Below the pieces are notes generated by a model that was not told the origin of the DNA, made no database searches, and was given only the letters and a program-made list of their open reading frames with translations. DNA of 64,000 bases, from the NCBI RefSeq assembly GCF_900111145.1, contig NZ_FOIR01000005.1, positions 62,001-126,000 on the forward strand. Direction: 5' to 3'. Numbering within the stretch: the first letter of the stretch is position 1; each line of letters starts with the position of its first letter. A program made the position numbers and the translations under genes. Shown piece by piece: positions 7,137 through 14,957 of the stretch. Source of the DNA: Roseivirga pacifica. Its GTDB lineage: Bacteria; Bacteroidota; Bacteroidia; Cytophagales; Cyclobacteriaceae.

Positions 7137-9821
7137 ATGTCACTTTCAACGAAATACAATTCGCAGTCTGTAGAAGACAAATGGTATCAACATTGGATGG
7201 AAAAAGGTTACTTCAATGCTAAGGTCAACCCGCAGAAAGAGCCCTTTACCATCGTCATGCCGCCACCGAATGTGACAGGTGTGCTACACATGGGGCATAT
7301 GCTGAACAACACCATTCAGGATGTGCTTATTCGTAAGGCAAGAATGGAGGGCAAAGAAGCCCTTTGGGTACCTGGTACCGACCATGCGTCTATCGCTACA
7401 GAAGCAAAGGTTGTTCGCATGCTTCGCGAAAAAGGCATTAAGAAATCGGACCTTACCCGAGACGAGTTCATGGAGTATTCTTGGGAGTGGAAGGAAAAAT
7501 ACGGAGGCATTATCCTAGACCAGCTAAAGAAGCTCGGTGCTTCTTGCGACTGGGACCGCACTGCCTTCACCATGGACGATGAATATTACAAAGCGGTAAT
7601 CCGGGTATTCGTTGACCTATACAAAAAAGGCTACATCTACCGTGGTTGGAGAATGGTAAACTGGGATGTAGAAGCCCAAACCACCGTTTCCAATGAAGAG
7701 GTAATTTATGCTGACAAGGAAGAAACTTCTAAGCTTTACAAGGTTCAGTATAAAATCAAGGACTCTGATGAGACATTGGTTATCGCCACTCAGCGCCCTG
7801 AAACTATTATGGGTGACACCGGTATTGCCGTAAACCCTAAAGACGATCGCTTCAAGCATCTAATTGGTAAGAAAGCTATCGTTCCTTTCGTAAATCGTGA
7901 AATTCCGATTATTGGCGATGATTACGTAGAAATTGAATTCGGTACGGGTTGCTTGAAAGTTACACCAGCTCACGATCCGAATGACTATGAAATCGGCCAG
8001 CGCCATAATCTGGAGGTTATTGACACCATCAACTTGGATGGAACTATGAACGAAAAGTGTGGCGTGCCAGCCTATGTGGGCATGGAGCGTTTTGCTGTTC
8101 GTAAGCAAATCATCAAAGACCTTGATGCTGCCGGTATTTTAATGGGCTTTGAAGAGTTCACTACAAAAATTGGTCGTTCAGAAAGAACAAACACTGTGAT
8201 TGAGCCGAAGCTTTCGCTTCAGTGGTTCATCAACATGAAAGATATTTCCAAAACTGCCCACCAGGTAGTAATGGACGATGAAGTAGAATTGGTACCTGCC
8301 AAATTTAAAAACACCTACAACCACTGGATGGAGAACGTACGCGACTGGTGTATTTCTCGCCAGCTATGGTGGGGTCAGCGTATTCCTGCATACTTCTACG
8401 GCACAGGCGATGATGATTTTGTTGTTGCCGAGAACATTGAAGAAGCAATTGCACTAGCCAAAGAAAAATCAGGCAACAGCAATTTAACGGCTGCAGACTT
8501 GAATCAAGATGAGGACGTACTGGACACTTGGGCTTCTTCTTGGCTGTTCCCTATGGCGGTTTTCGATGGTTTTAAAGATGACTGTTTTGATAAGGAAACT
8601 GGAAAAGTAATTAAGGGCAAAAATGCCGACTTAGACTACTTCTACCCAACCAATGTATTGGTAACAGCACCAGAGATTCTGTTCTTCTGGGTAGCTCGAA
8701 TGATTATTGCTGGTTACGAATACATGGACGAAAAGCCATTTAAGCACGTGTACCTTACTGGGATTGTACGCGACAAGCAGCGCAGAAAAATGTCCAAATC
8801 GCTAGGCAACTCACCAGATCCGCTTGACTTGATAAAGGAATTTGGGGCAGATGCCATTAGAACAGGAATGCTTTTTTCTTCGCCTGCTGGGAACGACTTG
8901 TTGTACGATGAAAAATTAGTAGAGCAAGGAAGAAACTTTGCAAACAAGATTTGGAATGCCTTCCGCCTAGTAAAAGGCTGGGAAGTTGGAGGTACAGCAA
9001 CTCCGACAGAAAACGCAGTCGCTATTCAGTGGTTCGACTCTCGCTTTAACGAAACACTTGCAGAGATCGAAGATCACTTCAGTAAATTCCGTATTTCGGA
9101 TGCGCTAATGGCTACATATAAGCTCATCTGGAACGACTTCTGTTCTTGGTACCTAGAAATGATTAAGCCTGCTTATGGCGAACCAATCGACCCGGCCACT
9201 TACGAAATTACGCTCAACCTCTTCGAAAAGATCATGAAGATATTACATCCTTTCATGCCATTTATTACCGAAGAGATTTGGAGTGAGCTGAGAGAAAGGG
9301 CCGAAGGACAGGACATCATTGTTTCGGCTTGGCCAGTAATTGGCGGTACTGACGAGGCATTGACCAAACAGGCAGAGATTGTGTTTGAGCTAGTTTCGCA
9401 AATCAGAAATGCACGAAGTAGCAAAGGGCTTTCGCCTAAAGATTCGCTCGACCTTTTCATTAAAGCGAAGGACACTGCGGCATACGAACGCTTTGATGGC
9501 ATGATCAAAAAGCTTTGTAACATTGGCGAACTTCAGTTTACCGATAGCAAAGTTGACAATGCACTAAGCTTTGTAATTAAGTCGGATGAATTCTACCTGC
9601 CAATGCCAGAAGGTTCAATTGATGTAGAAGCTGAAAAAGCAGAGATCGAAAAAGAACTGGAATACACCAAAGGCTTCTTAAACTCAGTAATGAAAAAGCT
9701 GAGTAATGAGCGCTTCGTAAATAACGCGCCAGAGCAAGTAGTGGCCAGCGAAAAGAAGAAGCAAGCCGATGCCGAATCTAAAATCAAGGTATTGGAAGAG
9801 AAGTTAGCTTCGCTTGGTTAG
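7137..9821 (+). CDS. valS: Valyl-tRNA synthetase
   Basis: Charges tRNA-Val with valine; class I synthetase with an editing domain; cytoplasmic. The 894-aa length is normal. The HIGH-type motif is HMGH at 51-54 (PPPNVTGVLHMGHML) and the KMSKS loop is exact at 551-555. The editing (CP1) domain lies between them and contains the ATQRPETIMGDTG signature. The C-terminus ends in the coiled-coil arm (about 830-890, EAEKAEIEKELEYTKGFL). It is a single-gene unit with a -7 promoter element upstream and a clear terminator after the stop. Confidence 0.98.
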   Translation: MSLSTKYNSQSVEDKWYQHWMEKGYFNAKVNPQKEPFTIVMPPPNVTGVLHMGHMLNNTIQDVLIRKARMEGKEALWVPGTDHASIATEAKVVRMLREKGIKKSDLTRDEFMEYSWEWKEKYGGIILDQLKKLGASCDWDRTAFTMDDEYYKAVIRVFVDLYKKGYIYRGWRMVNWDVEAQTTVSNEEVIYADKEETSKLYKVQYKIKDSDETLVIATQRPETIMGDTGIAVNPKDDRFKHLIGKKAIVPFVNREIPIIGDDYVEIEFGTGCLKVTPAHDPNDYEIGQRHNLEVIDTINLDGTMNEKCGVPAYVGMERFAVRKQIIKDLDAAGILMGFEEFTTKIGRSERTNTVIEPKLSLQWFINMKDISKTAHQVVMDDEVELVPAKFKNTYNHWMENVRDWCISRQLWWGQRIPAYFYGTGDDDFVVAENIEEAIALAKEKSGNSNLTAADLNQDEDVLDTWASSWLFPMAVFDGFKDDCFDKETGKVIKGKNADLDYFYPTNVLVTAPEILFFWVARMIIAGYEYMDEKPFKHVYLTGIVRDKQRRKMSKSLGNSPDPLDLIKEFGADAIRTGMLFSSPAGNDLLYDEKLVEQGRNFANKIWNAFRLVKGWEVGGTATPTENAVAIQWFDSRFNETLAEIEDHFSKFRISDALMATYKLIWNDFCSWYLEMIKPAYGEPIDPATYEITLNLFEKIMKILHPFMPFITEEIWSELRERAEGQDIIVSAWPVIGGTDEALTKQAEIVFELVSQIRNARSSKGLSPKDSLDLFIKAKDTAAYERFDGMIKKLCNIGELQFTDSKVDNALSFVIKSDEFYLPMPEGSIDVEAEKAEIEKELEYTKGFLNSVMKKLSNERFVNNAPEQVVASEKKKQADAESKIKVLEEKLASLG

Positions 9822-9842
9822 AAATTGAGAACTCACATTTTT

Positions 9843-9870
9843 AAAGGCAGCTCGAAAGGGCTGCTTTTTT
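9843..9870 (+). terminator. Rho-independent terminator of valS
   Basis: Stem GCAGCTC / GGGCTGC (one G-U pair) with a GAAA loop, followed by six T residues, 22 bp after the valS stop. Confidence 0.88.
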
Positions 9871-9949
9871 AACAACCAATCAAACTAATTCTTTCGTTTT
9901 AAATATTGTTTTGGTAAGTTCATTCATAACTTATTCAAAACAATAAATC

Positions 9950-10759
9950 ATGCGCAAAACAATACTTCTATCACTCTTTTCTTTTATACTATTTTCAAGT
10001 CAAGCTCAAATAAACTGGCATTATGATATGGAGAGCGCCAAACAAACAGCCCTCCGAGAAGGAAAACTTCTACTTGTAGACTTTTGGGCTATTTGGTGTG
10101 GCCCCTGCAAAAGAATGGATAGTGATTTATGGGAGTCGGAAGAAATGACATCTCTGGCCAACAACTTTGTAGCATTTAAACTAGACGTAGACAACCATCA
10201 GGCACTGGCACGAAAGTATAGCGTGAGCAGTATACCTAGAGTGGCCATAATGACACCTGATGGAGATATTCTTTGGGACAGAACAGGTTTCTCTGGAGCA
10301 AACGAATACCTAAGCGTTTTGAAAGCCCTACCCGCTGACCTGAAAGACATGTATGTTGCGCTCAACAATCTAGAAAATGAAGAAAATAGCGAAAACCTCT
10401 TTCAAACCGCTGTGGCCTATCAAGAGGTAGCCAAAACCATAGAGTACAATAGCCTCTCAAACCAGTTCTTTAATGCGAGTAATCGCTACTTTAAAAAGGC
10501 AACAAAAAAAGACGACCAAGTCATTGGTCAATTAGCCGAACTGAATGAAGTTTTAAACTTAGCCCTGCGAGGCGCATCAAAAAAAGCACTTAAAAAACTT
10601 AAGAAAATTGACGGGCTAGACACGGAAGTAACACAGGAATTTGCCAACTACATAAGGGCTTACTGTTTTAAGTGCGAAGGGCTAGATGACAAATTCAATA
10701 GTGAGAAAAAGAAGATCACAGACCCTAAGTTACTCGCAGCATTAGACGAATCGAACTAA
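9950..10759 (+). CDS. Secreted thioredoxin-family protein
   Basis: Periplasmic or secreted thiol redox protein. A signal peptide (MRKTILLSLFSFILFSSQAQ) is followed by a thioredoxin domain (about 25-125) with active site C50-G-P-C53 in FWAIWCGPCKRMD and the cis-proline in SSIPRVAIMTP. Residues 130-269 form a helical C-terminal extension rich in Lys and Glu, of unknown function and absent from plain thioredoxins; it may be a TPR-like or partner-binding part. Its substrate is unknown. Convergent with the next gene across a shared terminator. Confidence 0.85.
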   Translation: MRKTILLSLFSFILFSSQAQINWHYDMESAKQTALREGKLLLVDFWAIWCGPCKRMDSDLWESEEMTSLANNFVAFKLDVDNHQALARKYSVSSIPRVAIMTPDGDILWDRTGFSGANEYLSVLKALPADLKDMYVALNNLENEENSENLFQTAVAYQEVAKTIEYNSLSNQFFNASNRYFKKATKKDDQVIGQLAELNEVLNLALRGASKKALKKLKKIDGLDTEVTQEFANYIRAYCFKCEGLDDKFNSEKKKITDPKLLAALDESN

Positions 10760-10765
10760 TTATTT

Positions 10766-10810
10766 GAGGCTGTCTCAAAAGCAAAAGTATTTAGCTTCTG
10801 AGACAGCCTC
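10766..10810. terminator. Bidirectional terminator between convergent genes
   Basis: A 12-bp perfect inverted repeat, GAGGCTGTCTCA and TGAGACAGCCTC, with a 21-bp loop. It lies directly between the thioredoxin stop and the glycosyltransferase stop. A short relative (GAGGCTGCCTCAAAA) is seen at 58862. Confidence 0.75.
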
Positions 10811-11518
10811 TTATTTTATTGAATACTTAGCCCCCTTCACAAAGCCTTGGTATATATTTACCAATGTTTTCTGCGAAAAACCTAAAAAGAAAAGCGTAAA
10901 CACCAGCACGTTAATCACGTTGGTTTTGAAGTAATTATTCTCCTCCATTTTACGAGCTGAAATCACAACCTTCCTTGGCATAATATTGATTTTCTCGTGC
11001 TTCTTAGCCCTTAGTAGTATTTCATAATCCTCCATTATTACCACCTCATCATCGAACCCGCCAATTTTCTCAAAAAACGGCTTTGTTATGTAGAGCGTTT
11101 GGTCGCCACCTCGAAAGAAAATACCCTGATACTTTGAAAGACTACTATTGAATTTAAGCCCTTTAACTGGCTTATCGAAACAGACCTGATAACAGCCATA
11201 AGAGTTGCCAGAGTTAACGCCAGCTATAATATCATCGGCAAAGCCATGAGGTAACGTAAGGTCGGCATGAACAAAGTAATAAACCTCGCCAGTTGCAGCA
11301 GCAGCTCCGGCATTCATTTGCTTAGCCCTGCACCCTTTATTAACCGAAAGAACTTTAGCTCCTGCTGCCTTGGCAAGCTCAGCGGTACCATCTGGACTTT
11401 TGGCATCTACTACAATAATCTCCACCTCAGAACCGCTGGCCTTATGCCTAATATCTTCAACCTGACTGGCAATTATTGCCGACTCATTTAGGGTTGGTAT
11501 AATAATACTAATTCTCAA
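10811..11518 (-). CDS. Family 2 glycosyltransferase (TIGR04283-like)
   Basis: Predicted sugar transferase with a GT-A fold. The N-terminus MRISIIIPTLNESAIIASQ is the nucleotide-sugar binding strand; DAKSPDGT and FVHADLTLP (DxD-like) follow; GGFDDEVVIMEDYEILLRAKK carries the acceptor-side ED motif. The 235-aa length matches the short TIGR04283 type. A hydrophobic stretch near 205-220 (VINVLVFTLFFLGF) may anchor it to the membrane. Substrate unknown. Its start is 83 bp from the divergent gene at 11602. Confidence 0.88.
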   Translation of the reverse strand: MRISIIIPTLNESAIIASQVEDIRHKASGSEVEIIVVDAKSPDGTAELAKAAGAKVLSVNKGCRAKQMNAGAAAATGEVYYFVHADLTLPHGFADDIIAGVNSGNSYGCYQVCFDKPVKGLKFNSSLSKYQGIFFRGGDQTLYITKPFFEKIGGFDDEVVIMEDYEILLRAKKHEKINIMPRKVVISARKMEENNYFKTNVINVLVFTLFFLGFSQKTLVNIYQGFVKGAKYSIK

Positions 11519-11601
11519 TGCTACACTTTATCAAAATATACGAAGAACCCACCGTTTTCAGATTCAACACAACAATAGACTGTGTTGTTTGTTTTATAAA
11601 T

Positions 11602-11895
11602 ATGAAGACTACCGACAGAACCCTTTCCAAAGTAATGAGTGATTTGGCCGATGAAGGCTATAAGGAGCAGTTCAAAGCTGAGAAAGACAGTTTTATCGCC
11701 ACACTCTCCTCAAAGAAATATTCTCCGAGCCGGCTTAAAGTTGACGAGCGCTACCGCTTTGACGGAATGACAAACCCAAGCGATGAGTCGGAGCTAATTG
11801 CAATCACCACTGATGATGGCGTTAAAGGCACGCTTGTAATATCCTTAGGCAAAGAGCAATCAGAACATATGGATTTAATCGAAAAGCTAGGTTAG
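11602..11895 (+). CDS. Small conserved protein of unknown function
   Basis: Chosen start is the ATG at 11602 (MKTTDRTLSKVMSDLADEGY), giving 97 aa; an upstream in-frame ATG at 11518 would add an unlikely Phe/Cys-rich leader overlapping the divergent glycosyltransferase start. The protein is soluble and charged: N-terminal helix (1-30), then a beta-rich part (YRFDGMTNPSDESELIAITTDDGVKGTLVIS). Small proteins of this type occur across Bacteroidota and are sometimes mislabelled phosphoribosylpyrophosphate synthetase; no catalytic motif is visible here. Confidence 0.75.
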   Translation: MKTTDRTLSKVMSDLADEGYKEQFKAEKDSFIATLSSKKYSPSRLKVDERYRFDGMTNPSDESELIAITTDDGVKGTLVISLGKEQSEHMDLIEKLG

Positions 11896-11926
11896 CACTT
11901 TCTGATTAAGTTACTTATTTTTCAAG

Positions 11927-13009
11927 GTGAAAAAGTTCTATCTATACCTTATCGCCTGTACATTTTTTGCTTGCTCGGAAGACAAAACACCTTGGCTAAC
12001 TGGTTTTCAGAAACCTGATTTTAACCCTATTATGACTGCAGACAGTTCTTATGTGTTTGCCGATCCACTCTCCGACACGTTAGTTGCTTGGCAAAAAGCA
12101 GATGTTTTTAACCCAGCTGCAATAGTAAAAAACGACACTGTTTTCATGTTCTTTAGAGCAGAAGACAACCCTAAAGCATATTTAGGTGGAAGAACTTCTC
12201 GCATAGGCTTGGCTTGGAGTACAGATGGAATGAATTTCAATAAATATGATAGGCCTGTTGTCTACCCAGACTCCACAAGCCTGCAATGGGACTACCCTGG
12301 TGGCTGTGAAGATCCGCGCGTGGTAAAAGCTCCCGATGGAAATTACATTATGACATATACTTCATGGAACCAAGATGTCGCCAGGTTATCAGTAGCCTCA
12401 AGTCGTGATTTAAAAAATTGGACGAAACATGGCCCTGCACTTTTAAATGCTTTCGAAGGAAAGTTTGTAAACACTTGGAGCAAGTCGGGTTCTATTGTTA
12501 CAGAAAGAAAAGGCGATGAACTGATAGCCACTAAAGTAAACGGAAAATACTGGATGTATTTTGGCGAGAGAGGCGTAAACCTTGCGCACTCCGAAGACTT
12601 AATCAACTGGACACCACTAACAGATGGCGATAACTTAGCCATAGTAATGGAGACAAGGACAGGCTATTTTGATAGTTTTTTGACTGAACCAGGCCCGCCT
12701 GCCCTCTTGACCGAGCAAGGCATTCTTCTTATCTATAATGGAAAGAATGATGAAGGAGACATAGCCGACCCAAATATTGCCAAAGGCACCTACTGTGGAG
12801 GTCAAGCGCTTTTCGACCTAAAAGACCCTTCCAAGTTTATCATGCGCCTCGATACGCCTTTTATTTGCCCCACACTTCCTCATGAAACCACGGGGCAATA
12901 TGCAGCCGGAACTACATTTTTAGAGGCACTAGTTCCTTTTCAGGGCAAGTGGTTTATGTATTACGGCACGGCAGATTCATTTGTGGGAGTGGCTGTGGCT
13001 GAACAGTAA
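11927..13009 (+). CDS. GH130-like glycoside phosphorylase/hydrolase lipoprotein
   Basis: Predicted five-bladed beta-propeller enzyme acting on beta-mannosides or a related glycan. It starts at GTG with a lipoprotein signal (MKKFYLYLIACTFFACSED, lipobox Cys near 16), so it should be membrane anchored on the periplasmic side. Family features: NPAAIVKNDTVFMFFRAED, the GGCEDPRVVKAPDGNYIM blade and a TEPGPPALLTEQGILLIYNG blade. Surface anchoring points to a hydrolytic role rather than cytosolic phosphorolysis, but this is inference. No SusC/SusD pair is adjacent, so it is not in a standard polysaccharide locus. GH43 or GH117-like enzymes share the fold. Confidence 0.75.
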   Translation: MKKFYLYLIACTFFACSEDKTPWLTGFQKPDFNPIMTADSSYVFADPLSDTLVAWQKADVFNPAAIVKNDTVFMFFRAEDNPKAYLGGRTSRIGLAWSTDGMNFNKYDRPVVYPDSTSLQWDYPGGCEDPRVVKAPDGNYIMTYTSWNQDVARLSVASSRDLKNWTKHGPALLNAFEGKFVNTWSKSGSIVTERKGDELIATKVNGKYWMYFGERGVNLAHSEDLINWTPLTDGDNLAIVMETRTGYFDSFLTEPGPPALLTEQGILLIYNGKNDEGDIADPNIAKGTYCGGQALFDLKDPSKFIMRLDTPFICPTLPHETTGQYAAGTTFLEALVPFQGKWFMYYGTADSFVGVAVAEQ

Positions 13010-13088
13010 GCCCGATAGAAGGTCAACGATGTGCTGGAGTTTTTGAAACATCCAGAGTTGTGATGCCAGAGCCTGACTTCTTTCTGCC

Positions 13089-13112
13089 CTTGTTGGTGTT
13101 GTCAACAACAGG
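13089..13112. repeat. Degenerate REP-like palindrome (family A)
   Basis: CTTGTTGGTG-TTGT-CAACAACAGG differs at a few positions from the reverse complement of the perfect 24-bp palindromes at 22674 and 23330. Lies 80 bp after the GH130-like gene. Confidence 0.55.
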
Positions 13113-13173
13113 CAAATCGTAGGGATTACCTGCGGTGATCCCGGGGCGAGACCACTCCTGCTAATAAAAGCCA

Positions 13174-13198
13174 CAAAAGCTATGCTTTTGCCTTTTTT
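13174..13198 (+). terminator. Possible terminator downstream of the GH130-like gene
   Basis: CAAAAGC-TAT-GCTTTTG stem followed by CC and six T residues. It is 165 bp after the stop codon, so assignment to that gene is tentative. Confidence 0.5.
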
Positions 13199-13243
13199 CG
13201 TTTCCAACCCAAAACGAAGCAAGCTTCTATTGGTCTAGAAACG

Positions 13244-13272
13244 AAAAAAGCTGCATCTATCGATGCAGCTTT
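13244..13272 (-). terminator. Terminator of tRNA-Val
   Basis: Perfect inverted repeat AAAGCTGCATC / GATGCAGCTTT with a 4-nt loop; on the minus strand it ends in a T run. It begins about 10 bp past the tRNA 3' end. Confidence 0.88.
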
Positions 13273-13282
13273 GTATTTGATG

Positions 13283-13357
13283 TGGGCGCTGAGGGATTCG
13301 AACCCCCGACCCCCTCGGTGTAAACGAGGTGCTCTGAACCAACTGAGCTAAGCGCCC
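13283..13357 (-). tRNA. tRNA-Val (anticodon TAC)
   Basis: 75 nt, minus strand. Acceptor stem GGGCGCT / AGCGCCC with discriminator A; anticodon stem CCTCG / CGAGG around loop TTTACAC, anticodon TAC reading GTA and related Val codons; T arm GGGGG-TTCGAAT-CCCTC. The 3' CCA is not encoded. It has its own consensus promoter and terminator. valS lies about 3.5 kb away on the other strand. Confidence 0.97.
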
Positions 13358-13408
13358 TTTTTCTGGATTTTGACTGCTTTTGAGCAGCGTTTTATCCGAT
13401 TGGGAGTG

Positions 13409-13439
13409 CAAAGGTAACACCGGTTTTCATTATTGCAAA
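13409..13439 (-). promoter_or_regulatory. Promoter of tRNA-Val, exact Bacteroidota consensus
   Basis: On the minus strand, TTTG (13439-13436), exactly 19 bp, then TACCTTTG (13416-13409). This matches the -33 TTTG / -7 TAnnTTTG consensus of the Bacteroidota housekeeping sigma factor in both elements and spacing. The tRNA begins about 50 bp downstream. Confidence 0.85.
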
Positions 13440-13551
13440 CACTACACTAAAAATAATTTTAACTTTTTTCTTCAACACTAAAAAACATGCTTTATAAAGG
13501 CCTCAAGCGTTTTTTATTTATCTTGCATTCACCATAACCTTTCCATCCTTC

Positions 13552-14043
13552 ATGACCTTAAGCGAGTTCAGAAACATATTTGATCAATATTACAACCCGA
13601 TCAAAAATTTCCTGTACTTCAAATGTGGAGATATTGCCCTAAGCGAAGACCTTTCTCAAGATGTTTTTGTCAAACTTTGGGAGAAGCGTGATGAAGTAAA
13701 TCTTGATACGGTAAAGAGTTACGTTTATACCATAGCCAACAACATGCTGCTTAACAAGATTAGGCACGACAAAGTGGTCCTCAATTTTGTAGAGAAACAT
13801 AAGACAAGACAAGAAGAAAAGTCGCCACAATTTGCGCTCGAAGAAAAAGAATTTAGAACGCGGCTCGAAAACATTATTTCGGCAATGCCCGAAAAGCAAC
13901 GCACAGTTTTTCTTATGAATCGGATAGATGAGTTAACTTATAAGGAAATAGCCGAAAGATTGAACCTTAGTGTTAAAGCAATTGAAAAACGCATGCATGG
14001 AGCGCTAGAACATCTAAGAAACAACTTAGATTATAAAATTTAA
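13552..14043 (+). CDS. ECF RNA polymerase sigma factor (FecI-like)
   Basis: Directs RNA polymerase to a specific promoter set in answer to a surface signal. 163 aa with a sigma-2 region (about 8-75: FDQYYNPIKNFLYFKCGDIALSEDLSQDVFVKLWE, in part) and a sigma-4 region (about 105-158, LTYKEIAERLNLSVKAIEKR). First gene of a sigma / FecR / TonB receptor / FecR operon, 5 bp from the next gene. In this arrangement the receptor senses its ligand and the FecR membrane protein holds or activates the sigma factor. Confidence 0.93.
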   Translation: MTLSEFRNIFDQYYNPIKNFLYFKCGDIALSEDLSQDVFVKLWEKRDEVNLDTVKSYVYTIANNMLLNKIRHDKVVLNFVEKHKTRQEEKSPQFALEEKEFRTRLENIISAMPEKQRTVFLMNRIDELTYKEIAERLNLSVKAIEKRMHGALEHLRNNLDYKI

Positions 14044-14048
14044 ACTGC

Positions 14049-14957
14049 TTGAGGAAAGACTCCACCATATCGACCTACCTAAACGACCTACCTGAGAAGG
14101 ATGCAAAACACCTAACCGATGTATTGGAAAAACTAGAGACTTTAGAAGCTCCTTCTCTCACCTCTAAAACCAACGCATGGGAGGCTATTCAAGCAAAAAT
14201 TGATACAAAGTCTAAAGGCAAAACAATCTCTTTCAAGCCAAATACTGCTAAAAGGGGGCTAATGCTTATTGCCGCAGCAGCCATTATAATTCTGGTGATA
14301 TTTCAGTTTATACCCGAAGCCGAGCTGACAATCATTGAAAACCCTGCTGGAAAAACACTGGCGGAACTACTACCCGATGGCTCCACGGTAGCGCTAAACG
14401 CGGATAGCAAAATTGAATACGACAAGGAAAATTGGGAAAGGAACAGAACCATAACCCTAACTGGCGAAGCCTTTTTTAACGTAAAAGAGGGCGAAGATTT
14501 TACGGTGAACTTCCCCAATGGAAAAGTTGAAGTACTGGGCACCTCCTTTAATATCTATGCACGTGATGACAAGTCTGTGGTTTCTTGTGCAACCGGTATT
14601 GTAAAAACAACTTTTGGAGAAAAGGAAACCATTTTAATCGGAGGTAAAAGCGCCACTTATACCGAAACAGTCAACGGAACGGCTGTCTTTTCCAAGATTC
14701 GTACAGACGAGGTATCACCTAGCGAAGTTGGGCGCTGGCAAAACGGAGAACATTATTTCACCTCTGCCAAGCTTACCAATGTAGTAAAAGCACTCGAAAG
14801 GCAATTCAACATTCACATCACCAGCAAAACAGATCTTTCAGAAAGGTATTATTCGGGTTATTTTAGTAGCGATAATTTGGAGGAAGCCCTAGAGTTGGTA
14901 TTTGTACCAATGGGGTTGAGCTACCAAACCGAAGGAGATCAAGTAATTGTTGAATAG
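14049..14957 (+). CDS. FecR-type transmembrane anti-sigma factor
   Basis: Inner-membrane regulator of the preceding sigma factor. The start is TTG at 14049 (MRKDSTISTYLNDL); the next in-frame ATG would fall at the membrane segment, so TTG is preferred. An N-terminal cytoplasmic sigma-binding part (1-70) precedes one membrane helix (about 76-90, LMLIAAAAIIILVIFQF), then the periplasmic FecR domain (LLPDGSTVALNADSKIEY ... GEAFFNVKEGEDFTVNFP) and a C-terminal DUF4974/STN-like domain (about 235-302). Its stop overlaps the receptor start by one base. Confidence 0.92.
   Translation: MRKDSTISTYLNDLPEKDAKHLTDVLEKLETLEAPSLTSKTNAWEAIQAKIDTKSKGKTISFKPNTAKRGLMLIAAAAIIILVIFQFIPEAELTIIENPAGKTLAELLPDGSTVALNADSKIEYDKENWERNRTITLTGEAFFNVKEGEDFTVNFPNGKVEVLGTSFNIYARDDKSVVSCATGIVKTTFGEKETILIGGKSATYTETVNGTAVFSKIRTDEVSPSEVGRWQNGEHYFTSAKLTNVVKALERQFNIHITSKTDLSERYYSGYFSSDNLEEALELVFVPMGLSYQTEGDQVIVE

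Noticed and set aside
13010-13240. Possible small genes between the GH130-like gene and tRNA-Val
   Set aside because: The frames cross palindromes and a terminator and have low-complexity content; no coding signal.
13283-13357. Integration site (att) of a mobile element at the tRNA
   Set aside because: No integrase and no direct repeat of the tRNA 3' end was found nearby.
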